Notes: generated by a model from the letters alone, not told the origin. A DNA stretch of 12,435 bases from Holosporaceae bacterium (GCA_031284345.1 JAITAC010000130.1:1-12435); one strand, 5' to 3'; counted from the first letter of the stretch, positions 1-7,637 are shown. Numbers and translations: made by a program.

Positions 1-330
1 GGTTTGTCATGTCAAAAATACCACAATAGGCTAGTTATTTACGTTTGCGTGGCCATTTTTATATTTTTTTCTATACGACTGTAGAAAATTTTACGTCCAT
101 TGTTCGACGCGCAATTCCAGGATGATTTCCGTTGACAGCGGTCCCAAAAGACAATATTTGGCCACACACATTATCTTTTTTTGTCAGGATCGGTGGGAAA
201 AACTCCTTCCTGAAATGTAATTATGTTATCATATTTATTTATTCTAAAGCAATCATTAGATTTTCGTGGGCTTACCTCCAATGAATTGCGGCAGAGCTTG
301 ATCTTGAAATTTATTTTTCATATTTATAGG

Positions 331-356
331 CTTCCTGTGGGGCGCGGCACAGGAGG
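331..356 (+). other. GC-rich hairpin (possible structured RNA element)
   Basis: TCCTGTG (333-339) pairs perfectly with CACAGGA (348-354) around an 8-base loop GGGCGCGG. A T-G wobble and a C-G pair extend the stem to 331/356, giving nine base pairs. It is conspicuously GC-rich within an AT-rich intergenic region. It is not followed by a T-run, so it is not a classical terminator. It could be the 5' part of a small RNA or an mRNA leader. SRP RNA, RNase P RNA and tmRNA signature sequences are absent. Confidence 0.4.
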
Positions 357-398
357 GACTATATATAGAATAAATATGGGGGATAGGTCTCAGAGCCA

Positions 399-437
399 GG
401 ATGTCTCAGAATCTGTTGGGCAGCAGGCATGACATCC
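399..437 (+). repeat. Inverted repeat GGATGTC/GACATCC
   Basis: GGATGTC at 399-405 is perfectly complementary to GACATCC at 431-437, with a 25-base interval. It lies 40-60 bases after the GC-rich hairpin, so the two may belong to one folded transcript. A seven-base stem with a long loop is weak evidence by itself. Confidence 0.25.
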
Positions 438-580
438 CATAATAAATGTCATTAGATACAATTAAGTCACATAAATAAATTTATTATTGTATATTTTTCA
501 TAATCATTGCAAATGATAAAATGTTATTGTAGATATTATTCGATGTACTCTAGGTGGCGCTATTTGTGTTGAGGAGTGTT

Positions 581-2476
581 ATGTATAAAAAAATGTTGTG
601 TCGCTCAATTTTTTTGCTGTGGTTAAGTGGAATTGTGTATGTAAACAATTCATACACAATCGAAAATAATTCCGGTACTTGTGCATCTAAAGGCTCGTCT
701 GAAGCTAGCGATGCTTCCATCGATGGGACCCCTCAATTTGACGGTTTTATCAATATCAGATTTGCTCACGAAAGAAAAAATGATAATGCTTTGGGTCCCA
801 AGAATACATCTGCGGTGGCGTTTACTCCAGTCGTTACCGTTGGTAACGTCACGTTGGAAAGCGATTTTTACTACGGCCATCAGTTTACCTACAGCTCAAT
901 TCCGAGCAGTGAGAGACATTTATCAAAAATGACGTCAAAAAAACATGAATTTCGTAACGCTTTTAAATCCATAAAAACGGCAGCGGTCAGCGGGATGGCG
1001 AAAAACATAAATAATGCGCATTTTTATCGGTCCTACAGCCGAGCATTTTATAAAAACGAGAAATTGGATTTTTGTGCGGTTTTGGGAGATGTATCTTCCA
1101 AAAGTGTCATTGGGTATCAACAGAGTATATCCGGTGCTGGCATAAGCATATTTCGGCAGAAAGGTGGAGGGATGAACAATGGATCCGGTATTACGCTGGT
1201 TCGTCCAAGTAAAATCGAGTGCAAACTCGGAAATGAAATACTGGCTCTGAGAGTATTTGCTCCCGGGGGCTATTCGCTAGAGGATTTGCCGGAGGAAGTT
1301 AAAATCCCGGGTGTATATCTGAAGGTAAGCGATTCGCTCAACAAATCGGAAAAGTTCAATGTGGATTATTTCGGTGGATACGGCTATTTGGAAAAAGGAA
1401 AAGATGATTTTGATTTCATTATCGCCTGTAGAAATAGATGGGACATCGATGATCCCTACAGGATACGCTATACCAAAAAACCTCGCTATGGACTCAATTA
1501 TAGATACGGTGTGGAGGATGATATTACGCTGGGAACCGGAGCGCAATTGTTTGAAAATTCCTATTTATTTGATATTGTTGCCATATTTGTCACCAAGTCT
1601 GGTTTGATATCTCCGAATATATCCTTCAGCCGCCAAGACTGGGGCAATGGAAATAATGCCAATGCCATTGGGGCAGGTCTGTTCTATAAACTTCCGGAAA
1701 AGGATACGGGCCTATCACTGGAGGTGTTTTTAGGAGTAAAATCTAGAGGGTTCGGAGATTTTGGCAAAAGCAAATATGATATCGAGGAATATAATAAATT
1801 TATGGATAAATATTTCAACGAGCCTTTGCAAAAGACGTTCAAGGATTCTCCATCTGAGTCGTCATCGACGCGGGAAGTTATTGTCCGAATGTATACTCAA
1901 CCGATCTGCGGTGTTGTGACTCCGACTTTCACCTTCAATGGAGTTTGGGGAAAATCCCAGAGACTGCGGGAATATACGTTTAGCCTCGTTACTAGAGTTT
2001 TTGACTATTTTACATTGGTTACGAGTGCCGGTTTAACCTATGACGATCCGTCTGGGGGGTCTAATCACCAATCTCCAGATCGGCGTCTCACGGTGGCATG
2101 CACGATTCCGCTGGGCGAGGATTTCTCCGTAGGCGGATCCTATTACCATCATGACGATGAGCGTCTCCGCAACTATGTGGGCATTAATTATACGCCTATC
2201 CAAATAAAAGGTCTTGAATTCAGCGCTGAGCAATATACTTTTCCTGGATTTAGCAATCCTTGTTTCGCACTAAAGTACGATGGTGACTACTTCAATGTGA
2301 AGTTAGAAGAAAAAATCAATAATGTTTACGAAAATAGCGGAAATAATGCACGCCATGATAATCAGCAAAGGGCGTTTTTCGGTACTAGTATTACAACTAA
2401 AGGAATAAAATCTTACCGGAAGTCGTTTTTCAATGTTTTGAGAACTGCGCCCGAAAGTATTGACGACACTAAATAG
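581..2476 (+). CDS. Minimal fimbrial usher-like outer-membrane barrel protein
   Basis: Predicted secreted outer-membrane protein of 631 residues. The start is ATG 581, preceded by GAGGAG (571-576), rather than an in-frame GTG at 554. From ATG 581 the protein opens with a signal peptide: basic MYKK, then a hydrophobic stretch to about residue 20. Residues about 195-285 match the plug domain of FimD/PapC ushers: APGGYSLEDL (227-236) corresponds to usher PPGPFTINDI, followed by a V.LKVSDSLNKSEKFNVDY segment like usher V.IKEADG...FTVPY. LGDVSS (168-173) matches the usher LGD motif just before the plug. RYGLNYRYGVEDDITLGTGAQ, split at 302-322, resembles the barrel strands after the plug. The rest alternates polar and hydrophobic residues, as in beta strands. 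Full ushers are about 800 residues. Here the roughly 120-residue N-terminal chaperone-binding domain is missing and the protein ends where the C-terminal domains would begin. No chaperone or pilin gene is nearby. Usher ancestry is my inference from motif order; an unrelated porin is the alternative. Confidence 0.65.
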   Translation: MYKKMLCRSIFLLWLSGIVYVNNSYTIENNSGTCASKGSSEASDASIDGTPQFDGFINIRFAHERKNDNALGPKNTSAVAFTPVVTVGNVTLESDFYYGHQFTYSSIPSSERHLSKMTSKKHEFRNAFKSIKTAAVSGMAKNINNAHFYRSYSRAFYKNEKLDFCAVLGDVSSKSVIGYQQSISGAGISIFRQKGGGMNNGSGITLVRPSKIECKLGNEILALRVFAPGGYSLEDLPEEVKIPGVYLKVSDSLNKSEKFNVDYFGGYGYLEKGKDDFDFIIACRNRWDIDDPYRIRYTKKPRYGLNYRYGVEDDITLGTGAQLFENSYLFDIVAIFVTKSGLISPNISFSRQDWGNGNNANAIGAGLFYKLPEKDTGLSLEVFLGVKSRGFGDFGKSKYDIEEYNKFMDKYFNEPLQKTFKDSPSESSSTREVIVRMYTQPICGVVTPTFTFNGVWGKSQRLREYTFSLVTRVFDYFTLVTSAGLTYDDPSGGSNHQSPDRRLTVACTIPLGEDFSVGGSYYHHDDERLRNYVGINYTPIQIKGLEFSAEQYTFPGFSNPCFALKYDGDYFNVKLEEKINNVYENSGNNARHDNQQRAFFGTSITTKGIKSYRKSFFNVLRTAPESIDDTK

Positions 2477-2499
2477 CAGAAAGTCGTCGAATAGAACAT

Positions 2500-2568
2500 C
2501 GTCGTTGGCAACGGTATCGCGTGATGCAGAATAACCTCCTTTGCCACTGCGACCGAAAAGCAACGACG
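2500..2568. repeat. Inverted repeat CGTCGTTG/CAACGACG
   Basis: Eight perfectly complementary bases at 2500-2507 and 2561-2568 are separated by 53 bases, just downstream of the usher-like gene. The long interval and absence of a T-run argue against a simple terminator. It may be a remnant of a repeat element or chance. Confidence 0.25.
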
Positions 2569-2601
2569 GTGCGAATAATTCGTTTTATGGAATATTTTTT
2601 C

Positions 2602-2630
2602 TTGTTTTATCGATAATTTTTTGCTACTCT
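2602..2630 (+). promoter_or_regulatory. Candidate promoter for the small lipoprotein gene
   Basis: TTGTTT (2602-2607) and TACTCT (2625-2630) are 17 bases apart, resembling a sigma70-type -35/-10 pair. They lie about 55 bases before the ATG at 2684. Both boxes are imperfect and the region is AT-rich, so chance is possible. A short inverted repeat, GACATG (2635-2640) with CATGTC (2654-2659), falls in the presumed leader. Confidence 0.3.
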
Positions 2631-2683
2631 AATAGACATGCTAAGCAATAAATCATGTCATATAAAAACAATGGAATATTAAA

Positions 2684-3010
2684 ATGACGAATAAAACAAT
2701 TTTTATGTTTGCAGCTCTAATGGTTTTTAGCGGTTGCGTTCGCCTAGATGACGATAAATCCTACAATGAACTAAATACATTTTTAAGTGGAGATGCCGAA
2801 TACATTGCCCAGTTGCAAAATCAGTTGATGATGGATCCCAACAATAAAGAATTGCAGGAAAAATTAAATATTGCCATGAAAGATGCCAGAAATCGAAGAG
2901 ATCAAGAGAAAAATAGCGACGCCAGATATAATAGTCTGCAAAATGAAATTGGTTACATAAAAAATAATAATTCTCATCAATATGGATACCAATATAAATA
3001 TTACAGATAA
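2684..3010 (+). CDS. Small predicted lipoprotein, unknown function
   Basis: A 108-residue protein with a lipoprotein signal: basic start, hydrophobic core FMFAALMVF, then FSGC with the lipidation cysteine at residue 18. Cleavage before Cys18 would leave a periplasmic protein of about 90 residues. The following DDD could be an inner-membrane retention signal by the E. coli rule, which may not hold in this lineage. Residues about 25-95 are charged, glutamine/asparagine-rich and probably helical. The C terminus is tyrosine-rich (QYGYQYKYYR). GGAA at 2673-2676 is seven bases before the ATG. It follows the usher-like gene by 207 bases in the same direction, so a shared envelope role is possible but unproven. 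I do not recognise the family. Confidence 0.7.
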   Translation: MTNKTIFMFAALMVFSGCVRLDDDKSYNELNTFLSGDAEYIAQLQNQLMMDPNNKELQEKLNIAMKDARNRRDQEKNSDARYNSLQNEIGYIKNNNSHQYGYQYKYYR

Positions 3011-3151
3011 ACAGCTACTTTTTATGGGGCTTACTCACGATTGAGATTACCACATAAAGAATATTGCGATATATTTTCTGCGTTATATAGTAAAGCGGCG
3101 TATTATTTGATACGATAATATATGATGTTTTAATATATTGGGGGTTGAGAA

Positions 3152-3729
3152 GTGGCATATAGTATTGAGTTTAGAAGAGAAGTTCTTGCATCGGCGAATA
3201 GATGTGAGGATGGTATAAGAGGAGCAGCAAGAAAGTTTCGCATATCGCCGACGACGGTGTTGAATTGGAAAAAGCTTTTTGAAGAGACAGGCAGTCTGGA
3301 AATCAGGCACACGGATACCAAAGAAAGAAAAATAAATCAGGATGAATTTAAACGAACAATTGAAGAAAAACCGGACATGTTACAGCGAGAGCTTGGGGAT
3401 AACTTTAATTTTTGCTGTAAATCGGTGTGGAAAATGCTGAATAATTTTGGTTATAAATATAAAAAAAAACGACTTTATGTGAAAGGAATGAAGAAAAGCG
3501 CCAAGAATACCTTTCGGCAATAGCGGAAATACCGAAAGAATCAATAGTTTATGTTGATGAAAGCGGTAGTCATACCAGATCCCATTTTGAATTAGCTAAA
3601 CTGTTTTCGGAAGGCGCTCTGTATCAGGCGCTGCCAGACGGACAATGGCTAATCGCTGATGGAATCTGGTATCATAGGTGCGCCAAAAATATCTGTAGGT
3701 ATATGAAATTTCCGGAGAAAAAAACATGA
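3152..3729 (+). pseudogene. IS630-family transposase remnant, frameshifted and truncated
   Basis: The N-terminal part (GTG 3152 to about 3469) is a typical IS630 DNA-binding region: helix-turn-helix with GAARKFRISPTTVLNWKK, then the Q/E/K-rich linker and the VWKMLNNFGYKYKKK segment. The initial frame stops at 3521-3523 after 123 codons. A -1 change at the A9 run (3461-3469) restores the family sequence: CERNEEKRQEYL, then IVYVDESG, which carries the first catalytic aspartate of the DDE domain. That frame remains open to TGA 3727-3729, but similarity fades soon after DESG. The second and third catalytic acidic residues and about 150 C-terminal residues are missing. Full IS630 transposases are about 330-345 residues, so this copy cannot be active. 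The right end of the element is lost, and I could not define terminal repeats. Confidence 0.8.
3461..3469 (+). other. A9 slippery run, -1 frame change in the transposase
   Basis: Nine A, read as three AAA lysine codons in the starting frame, lie exactly where the recognisable transposase sequence moves to the -1 frame. Programmed -1 slippage on A-runs is known for some IS630 elements. A single-base indel during decay would look the same, so the two cannot be separated from one copy. Confidence 0.5.
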
Positions 3730-5126
3730 AAAAAATATACAATATTTTCCGGCAATACTGTAAAAAAATTCTACTGTGGTTTGCACATTTTTCGGTCGCG
3801 AAATTTTTTTCTTTGCTATTGATTATTTTTGTATTTAATCTTTTGCTATCATCTGCATTCAATCTGTTTTTTTACGAAAAATGCCCAATGTCCTCCACAA
3901 ACTCGCCAACTACGTCCGATTATGAAAAAACAATACTTGTTGATGTAAATGAAATTTGCTCCGGAGGTGGAATATACACCGTTGCCAGTAATTTAATTCA
4001 GGAAATTTCGCAAAAGCGTCCCAAATGGAAATTCATTCTTATGCATCGAAAAGAATATAACTATCTTTGGAAAAGCATAAAAAACGGAAAAAATATCGAC
4101 GCCTTGTATATAATCGATAACTATGCATCTGTTGCATCGTTTGTTGTGTTAAATATGCCAATAATCGATGATATAGTGACAAACATTACGGATTTACTGC
4201 CGGATAAAATCAAAAGATTCCTGGGAAAAATAAAATGTTTTTTGCGCTATTCAATAATGTTGCCGAATGTCGATTTGTTCTTCGATCCCGTAACAACAAC
4301 TTCTTTCAATAATTTTTATTTGCCAAGAGTTACGGTAATACATGATTTACTATATAACGATTTACCGAAGCGTATGTATTCTCCAAAATATGCACAAATG
4401 TCAGCCGAGATGGCGGCGAGATATTCGAATGCAATCATAACTATTTCGAAATTTTCCCAAAGAAAAATCTGGGAATTATTGGATATTGACGAAAAGAAAG
4501 TTCATCTTGTTTATACGGCATTAGCTAAAAGATTAAATAGAACCAGCATAGTCAATCATGAGGAAGTTCTTAAAAAATATGGATTGACAAAAAATAAGTA
4601 CATAGTGTATCCGTCCTATTTTTGGTTGCACAAAAATCACGACAGATTAATAGAGGCATTTATGAAGTATCGTAGGCAATACAAAAGTGATATGAAGCTT
4701 GTGCTAATGGGATCAGTATCTGAAATTGAAGACGAAAAACATCATTTGCGCAATTGTGCCGATCGACTAGTATTTACCAACCGCGTAGATGACAATACAT
4801 TCCGGGTAATTATGGAAGACGCATCTGCTGTTATCCAGGCGTCACTTTATGAAGGATTTGGCATGACAGTGCTGGAGGGAATGAACGCCGGTAAGCCGGT
4901 AACTGCCAGTCGAGTGGCTGCTATTCCGGAGATCGCCGAGGATGCTGTGCTTTACTTCGATCCCTATGACGTCGACGATATATGTTCTGCAATACATAGA
5001 ATTACATCGGACGAAAATTTGCGATGCGATCTCATAAAAAAAGGCTGGAAACAAGTGAAAAAATTTTCCAATAAAGAAAAAATGATCGAAGAATACATAA
5101 AAATAATGGAATCAGTAATGCAATAG
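3726..5126 (+). CDS. GT4-family glycosyltransferase with N-terminal membrane anchor
   Basis: A 466-residue protein likely transferring a sugar from an activated nucleotide donor to a surface glycan; donor and acceptor cannot be read from sequence. From about residue 69 it follows the GT4/GT-B fold: ILVDVNEICSGGGIYTVA with the glycine-rich N-domain loop (79-82), VIHDLLYNDLP (204-213 region), TISKFS (239-244), the inter-domain strand YIVYPSYFWLHKNHDRLI (near 292-309), and the C-domain EGFGMTVLE (376-384), the family EX7E donor-binding motif, followed by GKPVTAS. Ahead of this core is an unusual 68-residue extension with a hydrophobic segment at about 16-49, predicting a membrane anchor. GGAG at 3714-3717 lies eight bases before ATG 3726. 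That binding site and start lie inside the open frame of the truncated IS630 gene. No other glycan genes are present, so its pathway is unknown. Confidence 0.85.
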   Translation: MKKIYNIFRQYCKKILLWFAHFSVAKFFSLLLIIFVFNLLLSSAFNLFFYEKCPMSSTNSPTTSDYEKTILVDVNEICSGGGIYTVASNLIQEISQKRPKWKFILMHRKEYNYLWKSIKNGKNIDALYIIDNYASVASFVVLNMPIIDDIVTNITDLLPDKIKRFLGKIKCFLRYSIMLPNVDLFFDPVTTTSFNNFYLPRVTVIHDLLYNDLPKRMYSPKYAQMSAEMAARYSNAIITISKFSQRKIWELLDIDEKKVHLVYTALAKRLNRTSIVNHEEVLKKYGLTKNKYIVYPSYFWLHKNHDRLIEAFMKYRRQYKSDMKLVLMGSVSEIEDEKHHLRNCADRLVFTNRVDDNTFRVIMEDASAVIQASLYEGFGMTVLEGMNAGKPVTASRVAAIPEIAEDAVLYFDPYDVDDICSAIHRITSDENLRCDLIKKGWKQVKKFSNKEKMIEEYIKIMESVMQ

Positions 5127-5301
5127 GAACTGTTTGCGAACCTCAGCCCCTAATGAAGATGTTAAAAGAAGCATTGGTGGAAAAATAGAAGACTGAAGGA
5201 ATCCATCCGGGCGTCGTACCGATTATTTAGCATTTTCAATTAAAATTATTGCGGAATATTTTAAGCTTCGTGATAAAAACATGAGCCTCGAAAGAACTCT
5301 C

Positions 5302-5330
5302 TTGAAAACTCCATTCACTAGTCCCACAAT
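5302..5330 (+). promoter_or_regulatory. Candidate promoter for the PNPOx-like gene
   Basis: TTGAAA (5302-5307) and CACAAT (5325-5330) are spaced by 17 bases, about 30 bases before the ATG at 5359. The -35 is good (five of six) and the -10 moderate (four of six). The rest of the 5127-5358 gap shows no gene: only stop-interrupted short frames. Confidence 0.3.
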
Positions 5331-5358
5331 AATATTATTATAAAAAAAGGTGAATCCC

Positions 5359-5793
5359 ATGAACAATATAAAAAAAGAAATACTTGAGATCGTTGGAGCC
5401 TGTGATCTGGCATTTGCGTCGACGATAAATTGGGAAAATTTTCCTGAAACTCGGGCATTAGTTAACGATCTTAATAAGAAAATCGCTGATATTGCAAATT
5501 TGTATTTTACCTCAGACATAGATAGTCCAAAGGTCGAGCAAATAAAGAAAAATAGCTGCGCATCGTTGTATTATTTTGTGCCCAAAACCATGAAAAATAT
5601 GACTCTGTTCGGCAAATTTAAGCTGGTAACAGATAAATCGCTGAAAGACGCTCTCTGGAGAGATGAATTTTCGAAATATTATGAAAACGGAAAAGAAGAC
5701 GAAAAATATTGCGTTCTGAATTTTATTCCAACCGGATACAAATACTACACTTTTAAAAATGGAGATTATTCCAAAAACGAAGGAAATTTCTGA
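5359..5793 (+). CDS. Pyridoxamine 5'-phosphate oxidase-like (FMN-binding split-barrel) protein
   Basis: A small cytosolic protein of 144 residues resembling the PNPOx-like general-stress group, which binds FMN or a related flavin; a specific reaction cannot be assigned. It matches the family order: short helix, strand LAFASTINWENFPETRAL (18-34), strand NLYFTSD with the phosphate-contact SPKVEQIKKN (47-65), ASLYYF (68-73), TLFGKFKLVTD (82-92), then the helix around ALWRDEFSKYY and final strand CVLNFIPTGYKYY (118-130). ATG 5359 is chosen over an in-frame GTG at 5350 because AAGGTGA (5347-5353) is then correctly placed. It is far shorter than true PdxH (about 200 residues), so it is probably not the pyridoxal phosphate biosynthetic enzyme. 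It occupies the position just upstream of nuoL where nuoK would be expected. Confidence 0.8.
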   Translation: MNNIKKEILEIVGACDLAFASTINWENFPETRALVNDLNKKIADIANLYFTSDIDSPKVEQIKKNSCASLYYFVPKTMKNMTLFGKFKLVTDKSLKDALWRDEFSKYYENGKEDEKYCVLNFIPTGYKYYTFKNGDYSKNEGNF

Positions 5794-5797
5794 GGTA

Positions 5798-5818
5798 TTC
5801 CTATGGAAAGCATAGGAA
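5798..5818 (+). terminator. Hairpin after the PNPOx-like gene, possible terminator
   Basis: TTCCTATG (5798-5805) pairs perfectly with CATAGGAA (5811-5818) around a five-base GAAAG loop, starting five bases after the stop codon. A T5 run follows only at 5829-5833, so it is not an ideal intrinsic terminator. It may end the upstream transcript or lie in the leader of nuoL. Confidence 0.4.
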
Positions 5819-5846
5819 AATAGTTTGATTTTTAAGCGGATAACGC

Positions 5847-7637
5847 ATGGAATATATAATATTATCTCAACTGGTTACGCTGGTTATGGGAGCGATTTTG
5901 GCGCGAACCGCTGAATTAGAAAAATACAAATATTACGTCCCCATATCTTCGCTGGTAACGGCGATTATTTCTGTTGTACTTTTTATTTTGCAGATGAAAA
6001 ATCCATCGTCCTACTATCGGAATTTGCATAATTTATTGGTGGTGGAAAATATGCAATGTTCGCTGGGAATTTTATCTGATTCGCTGAGCATAGTTGTCGG
6101 CGGAGTTGTTGCCATTGTAACAGCTCTGGTGAATTTTTATGCCATTGGCTATTGGAGAAAAAATGTCCAGATATTTTTATTATATGTGAATGCGTTATCG
6201 TTTATCACGGTTATTTTTGCCGTAGCAAACGGTCTTTTGCAATCGTATATTGCTTTGGAATTCATGGCGATAGTTATTTATTTTTTGAACAGCTATGACA
6301 AAAAGCCAATATCCACTGGATTTGCAGTAGTGTTTCCGCACAAATTGGCTAGTGTCGGATTTATAGTGTCCATGATTCTCCTTCTGCGTACTTTTCATTC
6401 GTTAGATTTCGATGACATCAACAAAATTTTTCTGCGAAATGATCTGCAACTGAGACTTCTGGAAATTATTGCACTATTCCTACTGCTGGCGTTATTGGTG
6501 AAAATGGCGCAGTTTGGTTTTTCCTCATGGCTGAGGGAATTGGCGACGATTCCGATGGCGGCGATTATTTTGTCTTGCACCGTAGCGCCCTGCAGTGTGC
6601 TGCTGCTGGTACGTCTCCAGATCGTGTTCGAATGCAGTGAATCTATTCAAAATATAATAATTGCTATGGGATCGCTGTCGGCGATATTTTTCGCCATTAG
6701 AGCGACATTTTCCCTTAATATGAATCACATTTTGGTATATTCCACCTGCTCGCAGATAGGTCTGATGATCATCGCGTGTGGATTCTCGGCCTATGGAGCG
6801 GCAATTTTTTTGTTTGTGACTCACGCATTTTCAAAATCGCAGTTGTCGTTTGTCACGGGATCTGTGGTTTATGCCCTGTCCGGCGAGCAGAACATAAATA
6901 AAATGGGTGGATTATTCGAATTGCTTCCCAAAACCTACGCTACGTTCGTGGTGACCACCGCTTCCATAATATGTTTGCCATTGATGTCATCATATTATGC
7001 TTATAAAGTGTTTTTGAGAGAAATAATGAATAATGGGCAGCTGATGTATCAGCCGACATTGGTGGTCATCATTGTCACTTCCGTATTGACGAGCGTGTAT
7101 ATGTTCCGCATGATTTACAAAATATTCCACGGCCCCAAAAACTTGGACGAAACTATCTTGGCCTACATGATGGAGGATAACGTGCTTATGGATCGAGTGA
7201 TCTACGTCGCTTTATTTTTTTCAATATTTTCCGGCGTCATTTTTTATTATTCGGCGTACGCGGATCATGTGTGGAAAGACGTATTCGCTTTTTCCAATGA
7301 TTACGGCGGATCAGAAATTTGGTTTTTCCTGCTGATAAATTTTGCGGGAATTATTTTTGCGGCATTAATTTGTAGATCCATTAGAGCGACGATATTTTCT
7401 CATGAATTTAAATTTTTCGAATCCGGATTGCGGCTTCTAAAAAATATTTTCATGACGGCATTTTGCCGAATTTGTAAATTTATCGACAAAGAAATATATC
7501 GTAAATTTCACGATTTTTTTTCCCGAGAGCAGGATATTTTGGCGAATCATAGACCGGCATGTGCGATTATTGGTTCTGTTTGCGTCACGTTAATTGTATT
7601 TTTATGTCTTGCCGTACGGATGGTTAGCTCCTCATGA
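5847..7637 (+). CDS. nuoL: NADH-quinone oxidoreductase subunit L, divergent
   Basis: A 596-residue multi-pass inner-membrane protein, the distal antiporter-like proton-channel subunit of complex I; length is close to E. coli NuoL (613). The best match is VYSTCSQIG (297-305), THAFSK (325-330), EQNINKMGGL (347-356) and the FRMIYKIFHG segment (420-429). Aligned by eye with E. coli NuoL, the channel residues Glu144, Lys229, Lys342 and Lys399 correspond to Glu138, Lys219, Lys330 and Lys387. The loop after Lys219, normally WLPDAMEGPTPVSALIHA, is degraded: only WL remains, and the family histidine (His254) aligns with Ser243. Lys305 aligns with Asn293. The C terminus (about 525-596) contains an amphipathic stretch and a last membrane segment, compatible with the lateral helix and final anchor. 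The binding site before ATG 5847 is weak (GCGGA). It opens the nuoLMN-birA-rnj operon, and nuoK is not adjacent. A Mrp-type antiporter subunit is less likely, given the downstream gene order. Confidence 0.87.
   Translation: MEYIILSQLVTLVMGAILARTAELEKYKYYVPISSLVTAIISVVLFILQMKNPSSYYRNLHNLLVVENMQCSLGILSDSLSIVVGGVVAIVTALVNFYAIGYWRKNVQIFLLYVNALSFITVIFAVANGLLQSYIALEFMAIVIYFLNSYDKKPISTGFAVVFPHKLASVGFIVSMILLLRTFHSLDFDDINKIFLRNDLQLRLLEIIALFLLLALLVKMAQFGFSSWLRELATIPMAAIILSCTVAPCSVLLLVRLQIVFECSESIQNIIIAMGSLSAIFFAIRATFSLNMNHILVYSTCSQIGLMIIACGFSAYGAAIFLFVTHAFSKSQLSFVTGSVVYALSGEQNINKMGGLFELLPKTYATFVVTTASIICLPLMSSYYAYKVFLREIMNNGQLMYQPTLVVIIVTSVLTSVYMFRMIYKIFHGPKNLDETILAYMMEDNVLMDRVIYVALFFSIFSGVIFYYSAYADHVWKDVFAFSNDYGGSEIWFFLLINFAGIIFAALICRSIRATIFSHEFKFFESGLRLLKNIFMTAFCRICKFIDKEIYRKFHDFFSREQDILANHRPACAIIGSVCVTLIVFLCLAVRMVSSS

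Larger units (their letters stand above)
1..580. other. Intergenic / left-edge region, no supported gene
   Basis: I find no gene I can support here. The + strand has only short open stretches, for example 35-220 and 223-432. Neither is preceded by a ribosome binding site nor resembles a family I know. The left edge (1-84) is open in frame 1 up to a TAG and could be the tail of an upstream gene, but 27 codons are too few to judge. The stretch does contain a strong hairpin near 331-356 and a weaker stem at 399-437, listed separately. A TATTAT at 534-539 could be a -10 box for the usher-like gene, but it has no good -35 partner. Confidence 0.6.

Noticed and set aside
132..160. TTGACA with TATTTG at 17-base spacing as a promoter
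   Set aside because: The -35 is perfect but the -10 matches only three of six, and no supported gene follows closely.
50..166. GTGGCCA (50-56) and TGGCCAC (160-166) as an inverted repeat
   Set aside because: The shared core TGGCCA is itself palindromic and the interval is over 100 bases; no support for a functional pair.
35..220. Open frame on the + strand ending at TAA 218-220
   Set aside because: Its only ATG (122) gives 32 codons without a good binding site, and the sequence matches no family I know.
391..430. GGGCAGCAGG near the second stem as an SRP RNA core
   Set aside because: The diagnostic GGAAGGAAGCAG-type tetraloop region and long pairing helix are absent.
223..432. 69-codon open frame upstream of the usher-like gene
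   Set aside because: No ribosome binding site, no recognisable family, and it runs through both stem structures; more likely chance.
5149..5320. Short protein-like reading (NEDVKRSIGGKIED and beyond) after the glycosyltransferase
   Set aside because: Interrupted by a stop, no start or binding site, and no family resemblance; too weak to call a pseudogene.
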